In this document: positions 39,760 to 49,422 of the stretch, piece by piece
Numbering within the stretch: position 1 is the stretch's first letter
Layout: every line of letters starts with the position of its first letter
Program-made: the position numbers and the translations under genes
Assembly: GCF_010907035.1 (NCBI RefSeq)
Contig: NZ_QUMK01000034.1
Span: 1-55,843, forward strand
Direction: 5' to 3'
DNA: 55,843 bases
Source: Rhodopseudomonas sp. BR0M22
Lineage (GTDB): Bacteria; Pseudomonadota; Alphaproteobacteria; Rhizobiales; Xanthobacteraceae
The notes under the pieces: model-generated
What the model saw: the letters and a program-made list of their open reading frames with translations, nothing else
The model's database searches: none
What the model was told of the DNA's origin: nothing

Positions 39760-40599
39760 ATGATCCTGACCGAGCAAGAGAAGGCCGAAGTCGAGGCCAA
39801 CCGGCTGCGCTACGAACAGCACAAGGCGCTGGGCCAGCAGCAGGCGCCGAAGGCGCTGCCGCCGCCGACGCCGCGCGACGGCGCGCCGATCGCGGCCGAG
39901 ACGATCATCCATCGCGAGACCGTGCCCGGCGGTTGGTACTACGTGACGAGGCTCGGGCGCGGCGAAGCACTGCGTCTCGTCAATACCGACGGCACGTCCT
40001 GCGTCAGCATCCAGGCCTGGAATGCGTTTTGTCCGAGCGAGCGGCTGAACCACGCCGACACCATCAAGGTGCAGTGGGCGGCAAGCTTGCGCAAAGGCCG
40101 CGTGATCCTGTCCGACATGGGCCGGGCGCTGCTGTCGATCATCGAGGACACCAGCGGGGCGCACGACACCATGGTGGGCGGTTCCACCGCGGCGACCAAT
40201 GCGGCGCGCTACGGCACAACCGGCCTGCGCAACACCCGCGACAACTTCGTGCTCGCTGCCGGCAAGCTCGGGCTCGATCGCCGCGACGTGCATCCATCGA
40301 TCGGATTCTTCGCGCCGGTCGCCGTCGACTCGCAGGGCCGGTTCGAATGGCACGGCGAGCGTCGCAACAAGGGCGACTTCGTCGATCTGCGCGCCGAGCT
40401 CGACCTGCTCGTCGCGGTGTCGAACTGTCCGCACCCTCTCGACCCATCCCCCAGTTACGCACCGGGCGATGTCGAGATCATCCGCTATCAGGCCCCCGAA
40501 CCGGCTGCCGACGACCTGTGCCGCACCGTGTCGCTCGAAGCCAAACGCGCGTTCGAGAACAACGCATTCTATCTCCCCGGCGCCGCAGGGAGGGCCTGA
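39760..40599 (+). CDS. DUF1989 protein, carboxyguanidine deiminase subunit (UAAP1/CgdB type)
   Basis: The 279-residue protein belongs to the urea-amidolyase-associated family: an A-E-V-E-A-N-R-L-R-Y-E-Q-H-K N-terminal helix, G-G-W-Y-Y-V near residue 59, A-H-D-T-M-V-G-G-S-T, R-D-N-F-V-L-A-A-G-K and S-N-C-P-H-P-L-D at the C-terminal half. Together with its partner it is expected to deiminate carboxyguanidine to allophanate and ammonia. Start is the ATG at 39760 behind GAGG; an upstream ATG at 39718 (14 residues longer) overlaps the ATPase stop but lies in the repeated segment. Confidence 0.84.
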   Translation: MILTEQEKAEVEANRLRYEQHKALGQQQAPKALPPPTPRDGAPIAAETIIHRETVPGGWYYVTRLGRGEALRLVNTDGTSCVSIQAWNAFCPSERLNHADTIKVQWAASLRKGRVILSDMGRALLSIIEDTSGAHDTMVGGSTAATNAARYGTTGLRNTRDNFVLAAGKLGLDRRDVHPSIGFFAPVAVDSQGRFEWHGERRNKGDFVDLRAELDLLVAVSNCPHPLDPSPSYAPGDVEIIRYQAPEPAADDLCRTVSLEAKRAFENNAFYLPGAAGRA

Positions 40600-40601
40600 G
40601 C

Positions 40602-41237
40602 ATGACCGCGATTCCCGCTTCCGCCCGCATCGTGCTCGACACCGAGATCCCGGCGCGCGTGCCGTGGTCGGCGATCATCCGCAAGGGCCAGACGCTGCGC
40701 ATCGTCGACAGCCACGGCCAGCAGGCGGTCGACACCCTGTTCTACGCCGCCGACGATCACGGCGAACGCTACAGCGGCCAGGATACGCTGCGCGCCCAGG
40801 GCTCGGCCTATGTCACCACCGGCACGCGGATCATGTCCACCGAAGGCCGCACCATGCTGCGGATGGTGGCCGATAGTTGCGGCCTGCACGACACTTCCGC
40901 CGGCGCCTGCTCGTGCGAGAGCAACACCGTGCGGTTCGGGCACCAGACCAAATATCTGCACGCCTGCCGCGAGAACTTCGTGCTGGAAGCTGCCAAGCAC
41001 GGCCTGTCGAAGCGCGACATCGTGCCGAATCTGAACTTCTTCATGAACGTGCCGCTCGACACCTCCGGCAATTTCACCGTGGTCGACGGCGTCTCCAAGC
41101 CCGGCGACTACGTCGAGATGGTCGCCGAGATGGACGTGCTGTGCCTGATCTCGAACTGTCCGCAGGTCAACAATCCCTGCAACGGCTTCTTCCCGACGCC
41201 GATCCAGGTGGTGATCTACGAGGCCGGCGAGGACTGA
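40602..41237 (+). CDS. DUF1989 protein, carboxyguanidine deiminase subunit (UAAP2/CgdA type)
   Basis: The 211-residue protein shares the DUF1989 fold with the preceding gene: W-S-A-I-I-R-K-G-Q-T-L-R-I-V-D near residues 22-36, D-T-L-F-Y, L-H-D-T-S-A-G-A-C-S, R-E-N-F-V-L-E-A-A-K and S-N-C-P-Q-V-N-N-P-C. The two subunits are encoded 2 bp apart and are expected to form one deiminase. A conserved Cys/His/Glu set for metal or nucleophile is visible but I cannot assign roles. Its stop is followed by the carboxylase ATG one base later. Confidence 0.84.
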   Translation: MTAIPASARIVLDTEIPARVPWSAIIRKGQTLRIVDSHGQQAVDTLFYAADDHGERYSGQDTLRAQGSAYVTTGTRIMSTEGRTMLRMVADSCGLHDTSAGACSCESNTVRFGHQTKYLHACRENFVLEAAKHGLSKRDIVPNLNFFMNVPLDTSGNFTVVDGVSKPGDYVEMVAEMDVLCLISNCPQVNNPCNGFFPTPIQVVIYEAGED

Positions 41238-41239
41238 TC

Positions 41240-44200
41240 ATGTTCAGCAAAGTTCTGGTTGCCAACCGCGGCGAAATCGCCGGGCGGATCGGCCGCACCT
41301 TGCGCCGAATGGGGATCGCATCGGTCGCGATCTATTCGGACGCCGACCGTTTCACCCGTCCGGTGCGCGAGGCCGACGAAGCGGTTCGGGTCGGCGGCGA
41401 CGCCGCCAGCGACAGCTATCTGAACGTCGACGCCGTGATCGACGCCTGCCTCTCAACCAGCGCGCAGGCGGTGCATCCCGGCTATGGCTTCCTGTCGGAG
41501 AACCGCGGCTTTGCCGAGCGGCTGAAGCAGCACGGCATCGCCTTCATCGGCCCGCGCCCCGAACATCTCGAGGCGTTCGGCCTGAAGCACCGCGCCCGCG
41601 AACTGGCGCAGGCCAGCAACGTGCCGCTGCTGCCCGGCACCGGGCTGATCGACAGCATCGACGAGGCGCTGGAAGCAGCCGCGCGGATCGGCTTTCCGCT
41701 GATGCTGAAGAGCACCGCGGGCGGCGGCGGCATCGGCATGCAGCTCTGCCACGACGAGGCGACGCTGCGCGAGCGCTTCGCCACCGTGCAGCGCACCGCC
41801 CGTGCCAGCTTCGGCGACGCGCGGGTGTATCTTGAGCGCTTCGTCGCCGACGCCCGCCATATTGAAGTGCAGATCTTCGGCGACGGCCAGGGCAACGTGA
41901 TCGCGCTCGGCGAGCGCGACTGCTCGCTGCAACGACGCAACCAGAAAGTGGTCGAGGAAACCCCGGCGCCCGGCATCTCGGATGAGATGCGGACGCGGCT
42001 GCATCAGGCCGCGGTCGCGCTCGGCCAGAGCGTCGCCTACGAATCCGCCGGCACCGTCGAATTCATCTACGATGTCGCCCGCAACGAATTCTACTTCCTC
42101 GAAGTCAACACCCGTCTGCAGGTCGAGCATCCGGTCACCGAAGCGGTGTTCGGGGTCGATCTGGTCGAATGGATGGTGCGCCAGGCTGCCGGCGACAGCC
42201 CGCTTGCGATCTACACACCGCGTCCGCCGCAAGGCGCGGCGATCGAAGTGCGGCTGTATGCCGAAAATCCCGGTGCCGGCTTCCGGCCCTCGGCCGGCCG
42301 GCTGACCCAGGTGGCGTTTCCGGGTGACGCGCGTATCGATAGCTGGATCGAAACCGGCGACGAGGTGACGCCGTTCTACGATCCGATGCTGGCCAAGCTG
42401 ATCGTCCACGCGGCCGACCGCGACGCCGCGATCGACAAGATGACCGGCGCCCTCTCCGCGACCACCATCGCCGGGATCGAGACCAATCTCGATTATCTGC
42501 GCGCGATCGCCACGTCCGATCTGTTCCGCAGCGGCAAGGTCGCCACCAAGGTGCTGGCCGATTTCAGCTTCGCGGCGCGCACCATCGACGTGGTGGCGCC
42601 GGGCGCGCAGTCCGGCCTGCAGGAGCTGCCGGGCCGGCTGCATCTGTGGCACGTCGGCGTGCCGCCGAGCGGACCGATGGACGAGCGCTCGTTCCGCCTC
42701 GCCAACCGCATCGTCGGCAATCCGGAAACCACCGCGGCGTTCGAACTCACCGTCAGCGGTCCGACGCTACGCTTCAACGCCGACGCCGTCGTGGCGCTGT
42801 GCGGCGCCGGCATGGCGGCAAAGCTCGACGGCACAGCGGTTAGCAACGACGCGCCCATCGCTGTGCGCGCCGGCCAAATGCTGGCGATCGGCAAGATCGA
42901 GGGCGCCGGTCAGCGTTGCTATCTCGCCATCCGCGGCGGCTTCGACGCGCCCGAAGTGTTCGGCTCCCGCGCGGTATTCACGCTCGGCGCGTTCGGCGGC
43001 CACGCTACCGGCGCGCTGAAGGCCGGCGACGTGCTGCATTTCGGCTCGATCGCTCCTGTCGCGGAGCCGCGCGCGCTCACCGATGACGAACGGCCAGCGC
43101 TGACGCGCGCGTGGCAGATCGGCGTGATCTACGGCCCCCACGGTGCGCCCGATTTCTTCCGGGACGACGACATCGCGACGCTGTTTTCCTCCGACTACGA
43201 AGTGCACTTCAACAGCGCCCGCACCGGCGTGCGGCTGATCGGACCGAAGCCGCAATGGGCGCGCGCCGACGGCGGCGAAGCCGGGCTGCATCCCTCCAAC
43301 ATCCACGACAATGCTTACGCGGTCGGCGCGATCGACTTCACCGGTGACATGCCGATCATCCTCGGCCCCGATGGCCCAAGCCTCGGCGGCTTCGTCTGCC
43401 CGGCTGTGGTGGCGCGCGACGAATTGTGGAAGGTCGGCCAGCTCAAGCCCGGCGACAAACTTCGCTTCGTGCCGGTGACGCGCGCCGATGATCCGGTCGC
43501 AGGGCCGACTGTGATCTCCGCACCTGCCGAGCTCGGCTCGGCGATCGTCGGCCGCCATGACGATGGCGAGATCCCGGTGGTGTATCGCCGCGCCGGTGAC
43601 GACAATCTCCTCGTCGAATACGGCCCGATGGAGCTCGACATCGCACTGCGCCTGCGGGTGCATGTGCTTGCCGAGGCGGTGGAGAAAGCGAAGCTGCCTG
43701 GGATCATCGATCTCACCCCGGGAATCCGATCGCTGCAGATCCACTACGACAGCGCGGTGATGTCGCGCCGCAAGCTGCTCGACGCGCTGGCGAGGATCGA
43801 GCGCGAACTGCCCTCGGTCGAGGCAATGGCGGTGCCGAGCCGCATCATTCATCTGCCGCTGTCGTGGAACGATCCGCAGGCGGTGCTGGCGATGCGCAAG
43901 TATCAGGAGCTGGTGCGCCCCGATGCGCCGTGGTGCCCGTCCAACATCGAGTTCATCCGCCGCATCAACGGCCTTGCCAGCGAAGACGACGTCAAGCGCA
44001 TCGTGTTCGACGCCAACTACCTCGTGCTCGGCCTTGGCGACGTCTATCTCGGCGCACCGGTCGCCACCCCGGTCGATCCGCGGCATCGCCTGGTCACCAC
44101 CAAATACAATCCGGCCCGCACATGGACGCCCGAAAACGCCGTCGGCATCGGCGGCGCCTATATGTGCATCTACGGCATGGAGGGCCCCGGCGGTTATCAG

Positions 44201-44788
44201 CTGTTCGGCCGCACCATCCAGGTCTGGAACACCTGGCGCAGCACCGAAATGTTCAAGCCCGGCCATCCCTGGCTGCTGCGGTTCTTCGACCAGATCCGAT
44301 TCTTCCCGGTGACGCCGGACGAACTGCTCGACGCCCGCGCCGCGTTTCCGCACGGGGCGTATCCACTCAGGATCGAGGAGACGACGTTCTCCTACGCCGA
44401 CTACAAGGCGTTTCTGACGCGCGAAGCCGAGGGCATTACGGCGTTCAAGACCCGCCAGCAGACCGCATTCGAGGCCGAGCGCCAACGCTGGCGCGACGCC
44501 AAGCTGGACGAGGTGGTGGAGGATGACACCGCCGCCGCGCTCGGCTCCGGCGGCGACGTGCCGGACGGCTGCGTCGGCCAGTTCACCGAGGCGCCGGGCA
44601 ACGTCTGGAAGCTCACCGTCGAGCCGGGCGAGCATGTCGAAATCGGCCAGACGCTGGCAGTGATCGAGTCGATGAAGATGGAGATCGCGATTCCGGCGAC
44701 CGCGCGCGGCATCGTCAGAGCCCTCAATGCCAAGCCGGGCCAGACGCTGCGCGCCGGCGACCTGATCTGCGCGCTGGAGGAAGTGTGA
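41240..44788 (+). CDS. Biotin-dependent guanidine (urea-family) carboxylase
   Basis: The 1182-residue enzyme has biotin carboxylase (about 1-450), a carboxyltransferase module (about 470-1100) and a biotinyl domain with Lys1146 in E-S-M-K-M-E. The biotin carboxylase has the A-N-R-G-E-I-A, K-S-T-A-G-G-G-G-I-G-M and E-V-N-T-R-L-Q-V-E-H-P motifs. The riboswitch and DUF1989 partners favour guanidine as substrate. Asp699, in G-A-I-D-F-T-G-D, aligns by offset with KlUA residue 1330, which as I recall is Asn in urea carboxylases and Asp in guanidine carboxylases. The allophanate hydrolase is a separate gene. Confidence 0.9.
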   Translation: MFSKVLVANRGEIAGRIGRTLRRMGIASVAIYSDADRFTRPVREADEAVRVGGDAASDSYLNVDAVIDACLSTSAQAVHPGYGFLSENRGFAERLKQHGIAFIGPRPEHLEAFGLKHRARELAQASNVPLLPGTGLIDSIDEALEAAARIGFPLMLKSTAGGGGIGMQLCHDEATLRERFATVQRTARASFGDARVYLERFVADARHIEVQIFGDGQGNVIALGERDCSLQRRNQKVVEETPAPGISDEMRTRLHQAAVALGQSVAYESAGTVEFIYDVARNEFYFLEVNTRLQVEHPVTEAVFGVDLVEWMVRQAAGDSPLAIYTPRPPQGAAIEVRLYAENPGAGFRPSAGRLTQVAFPGDARIDSWIETGDEVTPFYDPMLAKLIVHAADRDAAIDKMTGALSATTIAGIETNLDYLRAIATSDLFRSGKVATKVLADFSFAARTIDVVAPGAQSGLQELPGRLHLWHVGVPPSGPMDERSFRLANRIVGNPETTAAFELTVSGPTLRFNADAVVALCGAGMAAKLDGTAVSNDAPIAVRAGQMLAIGKIEGAGQRCYLAIRGGFDAPEVFGSRAVFTLGAFGGHATGALKAGDVLHFGSIAPVAEPRALTDDERPALTRAWQIGVIYGPHGAPDFFRDDDIATLFSSDYEVHFNSARTGVRLIGPKPQWARADGGEAGLHPSNIHDNAYAVGAIDFTGDMPIILGPDGPSLGGFVCPAVVARDELWKVGQLKPGDKLRFVPVTRADDPVAGPTVISAPAELGSAIVGRHDDGEIPVVYRRAGDDNLLVEYGPMELDIALRLRVHVLAEAVEKAKLPGIIDLTPGIRSLQIHYDSAVMSRRKLLDALARIERELPSVEAMAVPSRIIHLPLSWNDPQAVLAMRKYQELVRPDAPWCPSNIEFIRRINGLASEDDVKRIVFDANYLVLGLGDVYLGAPVATPVDPRHRLVTTKYNPARTWTPENAVGIGGAYMCIYGMEGPGGYQLFGRTIQVWNTWRSTEMFKPGHPWLLRFFDQIRFFPVTPDELLDARAAFPHGAYPLRIEETTFSYADYKAFLTREAEGITAFKTRQQTAFEAERQRWRDAKLDEVVEDDTAAALGSGGDVPDGCVGQFTEAPGNVWKLTVEPGEHVEIGQTLAVIESMKMEIAIPATARGIVRALNAKPGQTLRAGDLICALEEV

Positions 44789-46611
44789 TGCCGGCAGTTG
44801 AACTCACCACCTTCCCGACGATCGGGAACCTGCACGCCGCATATGCGGCCGGCGCCTCCCCGGCTGAGATCATCACCGCGGCGTATCGCCGGATCGCAGC
44901 GGTGGCCGATCCCGGCATCTTCATCACGCTGCGACCCGAGCACGATGTTCTCGCCGACGCCGCCGCGCTCGGCCCGTTCGATCCCGATACCAAGCCGCTG
45001 TGGGGCATCCCATTCGCCGTGAAGGACAACATCGACGTCGCGGGACTGCCGACCACGGCCGCCTGCCCGGGCTTCGCCTCCACGCCGAACGAAACCGCGT
45101 TTGCGGTTCAGCGTCTGCTCGATGCCGGCGCGATCCTGATCGGCAAGACCAACCTCGATCAGTTCGCGACCGGGCTGGTCGGCGTGCGCACGCCCTATCC
45201 GGTGCCGCGCAATGCGATCGATCCGCGCTACGTCCCGGGCGGATCAAGCAGCGGCTCGGCGGTCGCGGTGGCGCATGGTCTGGTGACATTCGCGCTCGGC
45301 ACCGACACTGCAGGCTCCGGCCGCGTGCCGGCTGCGCTCAACAACATCGTCGGGCTGAAGCCGTCACTCGGCAGCGTGTCGCCGCGCGGCATGGTGCCGG
45401 CGTGCCGGACCCTGGATACGATCTCGGTGTTCGCCGGCACCGTCGCAGACGCGCACGCAGTCTATCGCGTCATGGCGACGTTCGACCGCGCCGATCCCTG
45501 GTCGCGGCCGCATCCCGGTGCAGCTACCAAGCCCGCGGCTTTGCCGCCCGGTCTGCGCGTCGGTGTGCCGGACACGGCCAGCCGCAAATTCGCCGGCGAG
45601 CTGCAGTCCGAACGGGCATTCGATCTTGCGGTGACGGACCTTGCGACGGTGGTGTCTGCACCCGCTCGTGCAGTTGATATGTCGCCATTGTTCGACGTCG
45701 CCAATCTGCTCTACAGCGGCCCGTGGGTCGCTGAGCGCTATCAGGCGATCCGGCAGGTGATCGAGACCACGCCCGAGCTGCTGCATCCGGTGACGCGAAA
45801 GATCATCGGCTCGGCTTCGGCGTTCAGCGCGGCCGATGCGTTTGGCGGGCTGTACCGGCTGGCCGAGCTGCGCCGCGCCGCCGATGCGATCTGGAGCAGC
45901 ATCGACGTGCTGATGGTGCCGACCTATCCGCGCCCGCGCACGGTCGCGGATTTGCAGGCCGATCCGATCGGCCCCAACAGCGAGCTTGGCACCTACACCA
46001 ATTTCGTCAATCTGCTCGACCTCTGCGCGCTGGGCGTACCCGGCCGATTCCGCGCCGATGGTTTTCCGTCCGGCGTCACGCTGATCGCGCCGGCCGGCCG
46101 CGACGCTCTGCTCGCCGCGCTGGGCGAGCGCCTTCACGCCGCAAGCGAGGTGTCCGTGGGCGCCAGCAGCACCAAGGTGCCGGCGCGCATTGAGAGTTCG
46201 TCCTCTGCCGCTGCGAACGAGATCGAGCTGGTGGTGGTCGGCGCGCATCTGTCCGGCATGCCGCTCAACCATGAGCTGACCAGCCGCGGCGCGCGTTTCC
46301 TGCGCGCGGTGTCCACCACGCCCGACTACAAGCTGTTCGCCCTGCAAGGCGGCCCACCCTTCCGCCCCGGCCTGCTGCGCGTCGCACCGGGCGAAGGCGC
46401 CCCGATCGCCACCGAGGTCTGGGCAATCTCCGCCGAAGGCTTCGGCAGCTTCGTCGCCGGCATCCCCGCCCCGCTCGGCATCGGCACCACGCGGCTCGCC
46501 GACGGCACCACGCCGAAAGGCTTCATCGTCGAGGCCGAGGGCCTGAAAGGCGCGACCGACATTTCGGCTTTCGGCGGATGGCGGGCGTATATGAAGAGCC
46601 TGGCGAGCTGA
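44788..46611 (+). CDS. atzF: Allophanate hydrolase
   Basis: The 607-residue enzyme splits allophanate to two ammonia and two CO2. It has an amidase-signature domain with Lys79 (A-V-K-D-N), Ser153 in G-G-S-S-S-G-S and Ser177 in D-T-A-G-S-G-R, again 24 residues apart, and the C-terminal domain (about 470-600; P-L-N-H-E-L, K-L-F-A-L, R-P-G-L-L-R-V) that completes N-carboxycarbamate breakdown. Both domains are present, so the enzyme should be complete. The ATG at 44788 overlaps the carboxylase TGA by one base. It is the last gene of the guanidine operon. Confidence 0.92.
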   Translation: MPAVELTTFPTIGNLHAAYAAGASPAEIITAAYRRIAAVADPGIFITLRPEHDVLADAAALGPFDPDTKPLWGIPFAVKDNIDVAGLPTTAACPGFASTPNETAFAVQRLLDAGAILIGKTNLDQFATGLVGVRTPYPVPRNAIDPRYVPGGSSSGSAVAVAHGLVTFALGTDTAGSGRVPAALNNIVGLKPSLGSVSPRGMVPACRTLDTISVFAGTVADAHAVYRVMATFDRADPWSRPHPGAATKPAALPPGLRVGVPDTASRKFAGELQSERAFDLAVTDLATVVSAPARAVDMSPLFDVANLLYSGPWVAERYQAIRQVIETTPELLHPVTRKIIGSASAFSAADAFGGLYRLAELRRAADAIWSSIDVLMVPTYPRPRTVADLQADPIGPNSELGTYTNFVNLLDLCALGVPGRFRADGFPSGVTLIAPAGRDALLAALGERLHAASEVSVGASSTKVPARIESSSSAAANEIELVVVGAHLSGMPLNHELTSRGARFLRAVSTTPDYKLFALQGGPPFRPGLLRVAPGEGAPIATEVWAISAEGFGSFVAGIPAPLGIGTTRLADGTTPKGFIVEAEGLKGATDISAFGGWRAYMKSLAS

Positions 46612-46797
46612 CACGGCCGGCCTCAACACTGGGAAACCATCTCCTTGGGGTCGGCGTGAGAACATCCTGTCTTGCGGGTCACGAGAGAGGATCAAGCGCC
46701 GGATTTGCACTGCTGCATTTTGACGAAACTGCTTGGCAGCGGACGTCGGACGGCCGACATGCTGACGGGCGCGAGAAGCGACCGCGCCACGGCGCCG

Positions 46798-47829
46798 TCA
46801 AGTCGCGTTGTCGCGCAGCACCCGCACCCGCAACTTCAGCAAGGTGGTCGCCGCCTGCAGCGCCGGCATCGGATGGCCGACCATGCCGGCGAGTTCGAGC
46901 GGCGCGTCGGCGATCGCGCCGAGTTCCGGTTCGCGGCCGTGCCGCAGGTCCTGCAGCATCGAGGTCGCGAACGGCCCGGCGGTACGCAGCACCTCGAGCA
47001 ACTGCGTCAGCTCGGGATCGACCGCGCGATGCAGCCGCGCCGCCAGTCCTGCGACTTCCACCGCGATATCTGTCACCACCCGCGTCGCGTCGGCGTCGTG
47101 GCCGATCTGCTCCAGAGTCGCGTCGGTGAGCGCAGACACCACATTGGTCGCCGCGTTGCGGATCAGCTTGCGCCACACCGCCCGGCGAATATCAGCCTCG
47201 ACCGTTACGGCAATTCCCGACTCCGCAAAGCGTGCCGCGAGGCCGGCCAGCGGCGGCGCGCCGCTGACGGCGCCGAGTTGCAGCTCCTGGCGGCCGCTGA
47301 CGATGACGTGGCCGCTGCCGAGCATCGTCACCCGGCTGTAGACCACGCAGCCGATCAGACGTTCCGGGCCGAACAGCGGCAGCAACGCGGCGTCGGGATC
47401 GACCGCACGCAACGGTCGGTCGGCCAGCGGACCATTTTCGCCGAGGAAGTACCACCACGGCAGGCCGTTGATCGCCGGCATCAGCAGCGCGTCGGCGCGC
47501 ATCGCGGCGGCGAGCGGCGGCAGCAGGGCCGGCAGAGCCCCGGCCTTCACCGCGACGATCACCAGATCATAGGCCGACAGATCGGCGAGCTCCGCCAGTT
47601 CGGGGCGGAACGCGGCGTCGAGGTCACCGTCCTTCAGCGACAAGCCGTGGCGCGCGATGAAGTCGCGCCGCGCGCCGCGCGCCAGCACCGCCACCGAATG
47701 GCCGGCGGCATGCAGACGGCCGGCGAGCGCGGTGCCGATCGCCCCGGCGCCGACCACGCACAGCTTCAAACGAGAGGCGGGCGCCACCGATGCCCCAATG
47801 GCGCCCGCGCCGTGCGCGCTGCCGCTCAT
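46798..47829 (-). CDS. PanE/ApbA-type ketopantoate-reductase-family protein
   Basis: The 343-residue NAD(P)H-dependent reductase has the Rossmann motif V-V-G-A-G-A-I-G-T-A-L near residues 25-35 and the family lysine and N-A-A-T-N motif in the C-terminal helical domain (W-R-K-L-I-R-N-A-A-T-N near 213). The G-L-P-W-W-Y-F sequence is typical of the catabolic branch rather than of pantothenate synthesis. Its start lies 6 bp after the aldolase stop, in the same operon as the aldolase and transporter. It probably reduces or oxidises a 2-oxo or 2-hydroxy acid. Confidence 0.83.
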   Translation of the reverse strand: MSGSAHGAGAIGASVAPASRLKLCVVGAGAIGTALAGRLHAAGHSVAVLARGARRDFIARHGLSLKDGDLDAAFRPELAELADLSAYDLVIVAVKAGALPALLPPLAAAMRADALLMPAINGLPWWYFLGENGPLADRPLRAVDPDAALLPLFGPERLIGCVVYSRVTMLGSGHVIVSGRQELQLGAVSGAPPLAGLAARFAESGIAVTVEADIRRAVWRKLIRNAATNVVSALTDATLEQIGHDADATRVVTDIAVEVAGLAARLHRAVDPELTQLLEVLRTAGPFATSMLQDLRHGREPELGAIADAPLELAGMVGHPMPALQAATTLLKLRVRVLRDNAT

Positions 47830-47834
47830 CGCGT

Positions 47835-48587
47835 TCAGAACGCCGGCCCCTGCGCCTTGATCATCCGCCGGACCGCGGCGTCGAAGAACAGCCGGGCGAA
47901 GCTGCTCTCCGCGATCAAGTCTTTCGAACTGTCGACGCACTGCTGGCGGACATGATCCGGCAGCGGCGTATCCGGGCCGGGGATGGTGCCGGCCGCGCAC
48001 TGGATCTCGCAGGCGCGCTGCACCGTCCACAGCAGCATGAAGGCGCGCGGAATGTCCGGCGCACCGACCGCGACGCCGTGATTGCGCAGGATCAGCACGT
48101 CGCCGTCGCCGAGGCTCTTCAGCATCCGCTCGCGCTCGTCGTCGTACAGCGTGATGCCCTCGAAGGTGTGGTAGCCGACCCGGCCGGTGAGCTGCGCGCC
48201 GTAGAAGCTGTCATGGCTGAGCCCGCCGGCCTTCTGCGCCACCGCCGACATCGGCGTGGTGTGGGCGTGCAGCACGCAGTGCAGATCCTCGCGCGCCGAG
48301 TGGATCGCGCCGTGCAGCGCGAAGCCGGCCGGATTCGGCTTGTACTCGGAGCTGCCGATCAGCTCGCCGGAGACGTCGACGGTGAGCAGATTGTCCGGCG
48401 TCACCTCGTTGTAGTTGAGGCCGAACGGATTGACGAGGTAGCGCTTCTCGGCGCCCGGCAGCCGCACCGAGACGTGATTGAAGATCATCTCGGTCCAGCC
48501 GAAGAAATCGATCAGCCGGTAGCACAGCGCCAGCTCGGTGCGGAGCTGGGCTTCCGTCATCTGGTCTATCGAGGCATGGGCGTTCAT
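47835..48587 (-). CDS. Class II aldolase/adducin-family protein
   Basis: The 250-residue protein has a L-fuculose-phosphate-aldolase-like fold: F-N-H-V-S-V-R (residue about 40), H-G-A-I-H-S-A-R near 90, and the metal-binding H-A-H-T-T near residue 99-103, with a second His in R-N-H-G near 158. The family splits or decarboxylates hydroxy acids with a zinc or manganese ion. It is followed by the PanE-like gene 5 bp away, and preceded by the livF gene, 55 bp upstream. Confidence 0.84.
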   Translation of the reverse strand: MNAHASIDQMTEAQLRTELALCYRLIDFFGWTEMIFNHVSVRLPGAEKRYLVNPFGLNYNEVTPDNLLTVDVSGELIGSSEYKPNPAGFALHGAIHSAREDLHCVLHAHTTPMSAVAQKAGGLSHDSFYGAQLTGRVGYHTFEGITLYDDERERMLKSLGDGDVLILRNHGVAVGAPDIPRAFMLLWTVQRACEIQCAAGTIPGPDTPLPDHVRQQCVDSSKDLIAESSFARLFFDAAVRRMIKAQGPAF

Positions 48588-48642
48588 GAGCTGATGCTCC
48601 TGTTGGGGCGTGATGAAGTCTCGCCGGGCGGACCCGGCGTCG

Positions 48643-49418
<776 letters not shown>

Positions 49419-49422
<4 letters not shown>

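Noticed and set aside
41240-44788. Calling the large biotin enzyme an acetyl/propionyl-CoA or pyruvate carboxylase
   Set aside because: The long central domain is the urea-carboxylase type, and the DUF1989, allophanate hydrolase and riboswitch context would make no sense for acyl-CoA carboxylation.
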